In this document: piece by piece, positions 62,623 through 64,000 of the stretch
Layout: each line of letters begins with the position of its first letter
Position numbering within the stretch: the stretch's first letter is position 1
Source of the DNA: Streptomyces peucetius
GTDB lineage: Bacteria > Actinomycetota > Actinomycetes > Streptomycetales > Streptomycetaceae
Reading direction: 5' to 3'
Assembly: GCF_025854275.1 (NCBI RefSeq)
Contig: NZ_CP107567.1
Location: 4,402,001 to 4,466,000 of the forward strand
Length of the DNA stretch: 64,000 nt
Made by a program: the position numbers and the translations under genes
Notes under the pieces: model-generated
Seen by the model: only the letters and a program-made list of their open reading frames with translations
Databases searched by the model: none
Told to the model about the DNA's origin: nothing

Positions 62623-64000
62623 ATGTCGATGCAGCCGGAGGAGCCGGGGGATGTTCCGGCGGAGACGGTGCGGGTGGCTCGGGCGGCATTCCCGAAGGGG
62701 AGTCTGGCGATCCGGCTCCGGGACGAGCTGGGGGTGCTGTTCACCGATGAGCAGTTCGCCGGTCTGTTCCCGGCCCGGGGGAAGCCCGCGGTGTCGCCGG
62801 GCCGGCTGGCGCTGGTGTCGGTGCTCCAGTTCGCCGAGGGCCTGCCCGACCGGCAGGCGGCCTTGGCGGTGCGGGCCCGGATCGATTGGAAGTACGCCCT
62901 GGGCCTGGAACTGACCGATGCGGGGTTCGACTACTCCGTGCTGTGCGAGTTCCGTGCCCGGCTGGTCGAGGCCGAGGCCGGGCAAATGGTCTTCGACCGG
63001 GTCCTGGACGCCGCCCGGCAGGCGGGTGTGCTGAAGCCGCCGGGGCGAGCGCGGACGGACTCCACGCATGTGCTGGCCGCGATCCGGTCGCTGAACCGGC
63101 TGGAGTTCGTCATCGAGACACTGCGGGCGGCGCTCAACGCGGTCGCGGCAGCCGCCCCTGAGTGGCTGACCGGCCATGCCGATCCGGCATGGTTCGACCG
63201 GTATGCCGCCCGGCCGGAGGACTACTGGCTGCCCTCGGGCCGCGGCAGGCGCACTGAGCTGGCGGAACAGACCGGCCGGGACGGAATGCGCCTGCTCACC
63301 AACGTGCACGCCGCTCACGCGCCCTGCTGGCTGCGCGAGCTGCCCGCCGTCCAGATTCTGCGTCGCGCGTGGGTGCAGCAGTACGCGGTCGACATGGAGG
63401 GCGAGGTGAGGTGGCGGGACCCAAAAGAGTGCCCGCCGGGCGCTTTGCGCCTGGTCAGTCCCTATGACACCGAGGCCCGCGCGAGCGTGAAGCGCGACAT
63501 CAAATGGGACGGGTTCAAAGTCCATCTCACCGAGACCTGCGACCCGGACACTGTTCACCTGATCACGAACGTGCTGACCAGCGACGCCACCGTCCCCGAC
63601 ATCAAGGCCACCGACACCGTCCACGACAGTCTCGCCGACAAAGACCTGTTGCCCGGCGAACACCTGCTGGACGCGGGCTACCTCGACGGTCCCCGCATCG
63701 TCACCGCCCAGACCCGGCACGACGTCACCCTGACCGGCCCCATCGCAGGCAACACCACCGCCCAGGCCGCCGGACCCTACGGGCAGGATGCGTTCACCGT
63801 GGACTGGGACAACAAGACCGTGACCTGCCCGAACGGCATGACCACCAGCCAGTGGCGTGACGCGCTCTCGCACCGCGGCACCCCTGTCATCCGGATCCAG
63901 TTCTCACCCAAGGACTGCCGCTCCTGCCCCTCCCGGCCCCAGTGCATCAACTCAACCACCCGGCCCCACCGGGAGATCACGCTCCGGCCCCGCGCCGAAC
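62623..64000 (+). CDS. IS1182-family transposase, cut by the window edge
   Basis: From the ATG at 62623 (GGGAGGG upstream) the frame is open for 459 codons to the window end with no frameshift or stop. The N-terminal DUF772-type domain (LFPARGKPAVSPGRLALVSV; EGLPDRQAALAVRARIDWKY; DYSVLCEFRARLVE) is followed by a DDE domain with Asp146 in RTDSTHVLAAIRSLNR and Asp350 in LLDAGYLDG. Near the end there is a Cys cluster (CRSCPSRPQC) typical of the family. The element looks intact so far. The left boundary is not provable, because the right end and target duplication are out of view. Confidence 0.92.
   Translation, partial: MSMQPEEPGDVPAETVRVARAAFPKGSLAIRLRDELGVLFTDEQFAGLFPARGKPAVSPGRLALVSVLQFAEGLPDRQAALAVRARIDWKYALGLELTDAGFDYSVLCEFRARLVEAEAGQMVFDRVLDAARQAGVLKPPGRARTDSTHVLAAIRSLNRLEFVIETLRAALNAVAAAAPEWLTGHADPAWFDRYAARPEDYWLPSGRGRRTELAEQTGRDGMRLLTNVHAAHAPCWLRELPAVQILRRAWVQQYAVDMEGEVRWRDPKECPPGALRLVSPYDTEARASVKRDIKWDGFKVHLTETCDPDTVHLITNVLTSDATVPDIKATDTVHDSLADKDLLPGEHLLDAGYLDGPRIVTAQTRHDVTLTGPIAGNTTAQAAGPYGQDAFTVDWDNKTVTCPNGMTTSQWRDALSHRGTPVIRIQFSPKDCRSCPSRPQCINSTTRPHREITLRPRAE

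Larger units (their letters stand above)
62554..64000 (+). mobile_element. IS1182-type insertion sequence, left part
   Basis: The transposase gene plus its leader define the element. The left boundary is placed tentatively after the clpC inverted repeat because unrelated sequence begins there. No terminal inverted repeat can be confirmed without the right end. Confidence 0.6.

Overview
The window looks like chromosomal DNA of a Streptomyces (or a very close streptomycete). It has very high G+C, strong third-position G/C bias, frequent GTG starts and start/stop overlaps. The block ppa, D-Ala-D-Ala carboxypeptidase, tilS, hpt, ftsH, folE, fol genes, proVWX-like transporter, nuoD2, panC-nadB-nadC-coaX, lsr2, clpC follows the order known from the Streptomyces chromosomal core. 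I see no tRNA, rRNA, CRISPR array or biosynthetic gene cluster.

Layout. 1-8.6 kb: the start of a DNA polymerase/exonuclease gene, a sugar acetyltransferase, a lipoprotein, an FtsX-type ABC exporter, a DUF2786 protein followed by GC-rich duplicated DNA, and a FUSC-family membrane protein. 8.6-11.6 kb: a lipoprotein, then a zinc-starvation set of Cys-poor ribosomal protein paralogues (S14, L28, L33, L31, S18) plus a CobW-like protein around one Zur-type operator. 11.6-13.9 kb: a Streptomyces-type regulatory module of a DUF397 protein, a HATPase protein and an XRE/DUF5753 regulator, with a shared repeated element upstream of the first two. 13.9-24 kb: aldehyde dehydrogenase, DinB protein, VOC/PadR pair, glutamate decarboxylase beside a TipA-like MerR regulator with its operator, DedA protein, a sigma factor/membrane protein/45-residue peptide operon, and a ThrE-type exporter.

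24-37 kb is housekeeping: pyrophosphatase, PBP4-type carboxypeptidase, metalloprotease, tilS-hpt-ftsH-folE on the plus strand, meeting folP-NTF2-folB-folK-DUF3180 and an MprF-like protein on the minus strand. 37-43.5 kb: an esterase-fold protein, a betaine/osmoprotectant ABC importer with its ATPase transcribed divergently from the other three genes, and a coiled-coil membrane protein. 43.7-45.9 kb: a solitary NuoD paralogue and, immediately upstream on the same strand, a MidA/NDUFAF7-type methyltransferase. In mitochondria that enzyme class modifies the NuoD homologue. 46-50.6 kb: a two-component system, a DUF5937/ArsR regulator, a 60-residue protein and a threonine-aldolase-like enzyme. 50.7-56.2 kb: a tight five-gene operon for pantothenate/CoA and NAD (DUF2520-panC-nadB-nadC-coaX). 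56.6-62.5 kb: small proteins, BlaI-type regulator, ArgA-like acetyltransferase, lsr2, an SCO3374-type protein and clpC. The right edge cuts an apparently intact IS1182-type transposase inserted just after clpC.

The most promising leads are the repeated operator-like element of the DUF397/ATPase/XRE module, the NuoD2-methyltransferase pair with the target arginine conserved, the sigma/membrane/micro-peptide operon with three CGGGACAG octamers, and the DUF2520 protein as a candidate for the ketopantoate-reductase step. Start codons were chosen by reading ribosome binding sites and overlaps by eye, and several are stated as uncertain.
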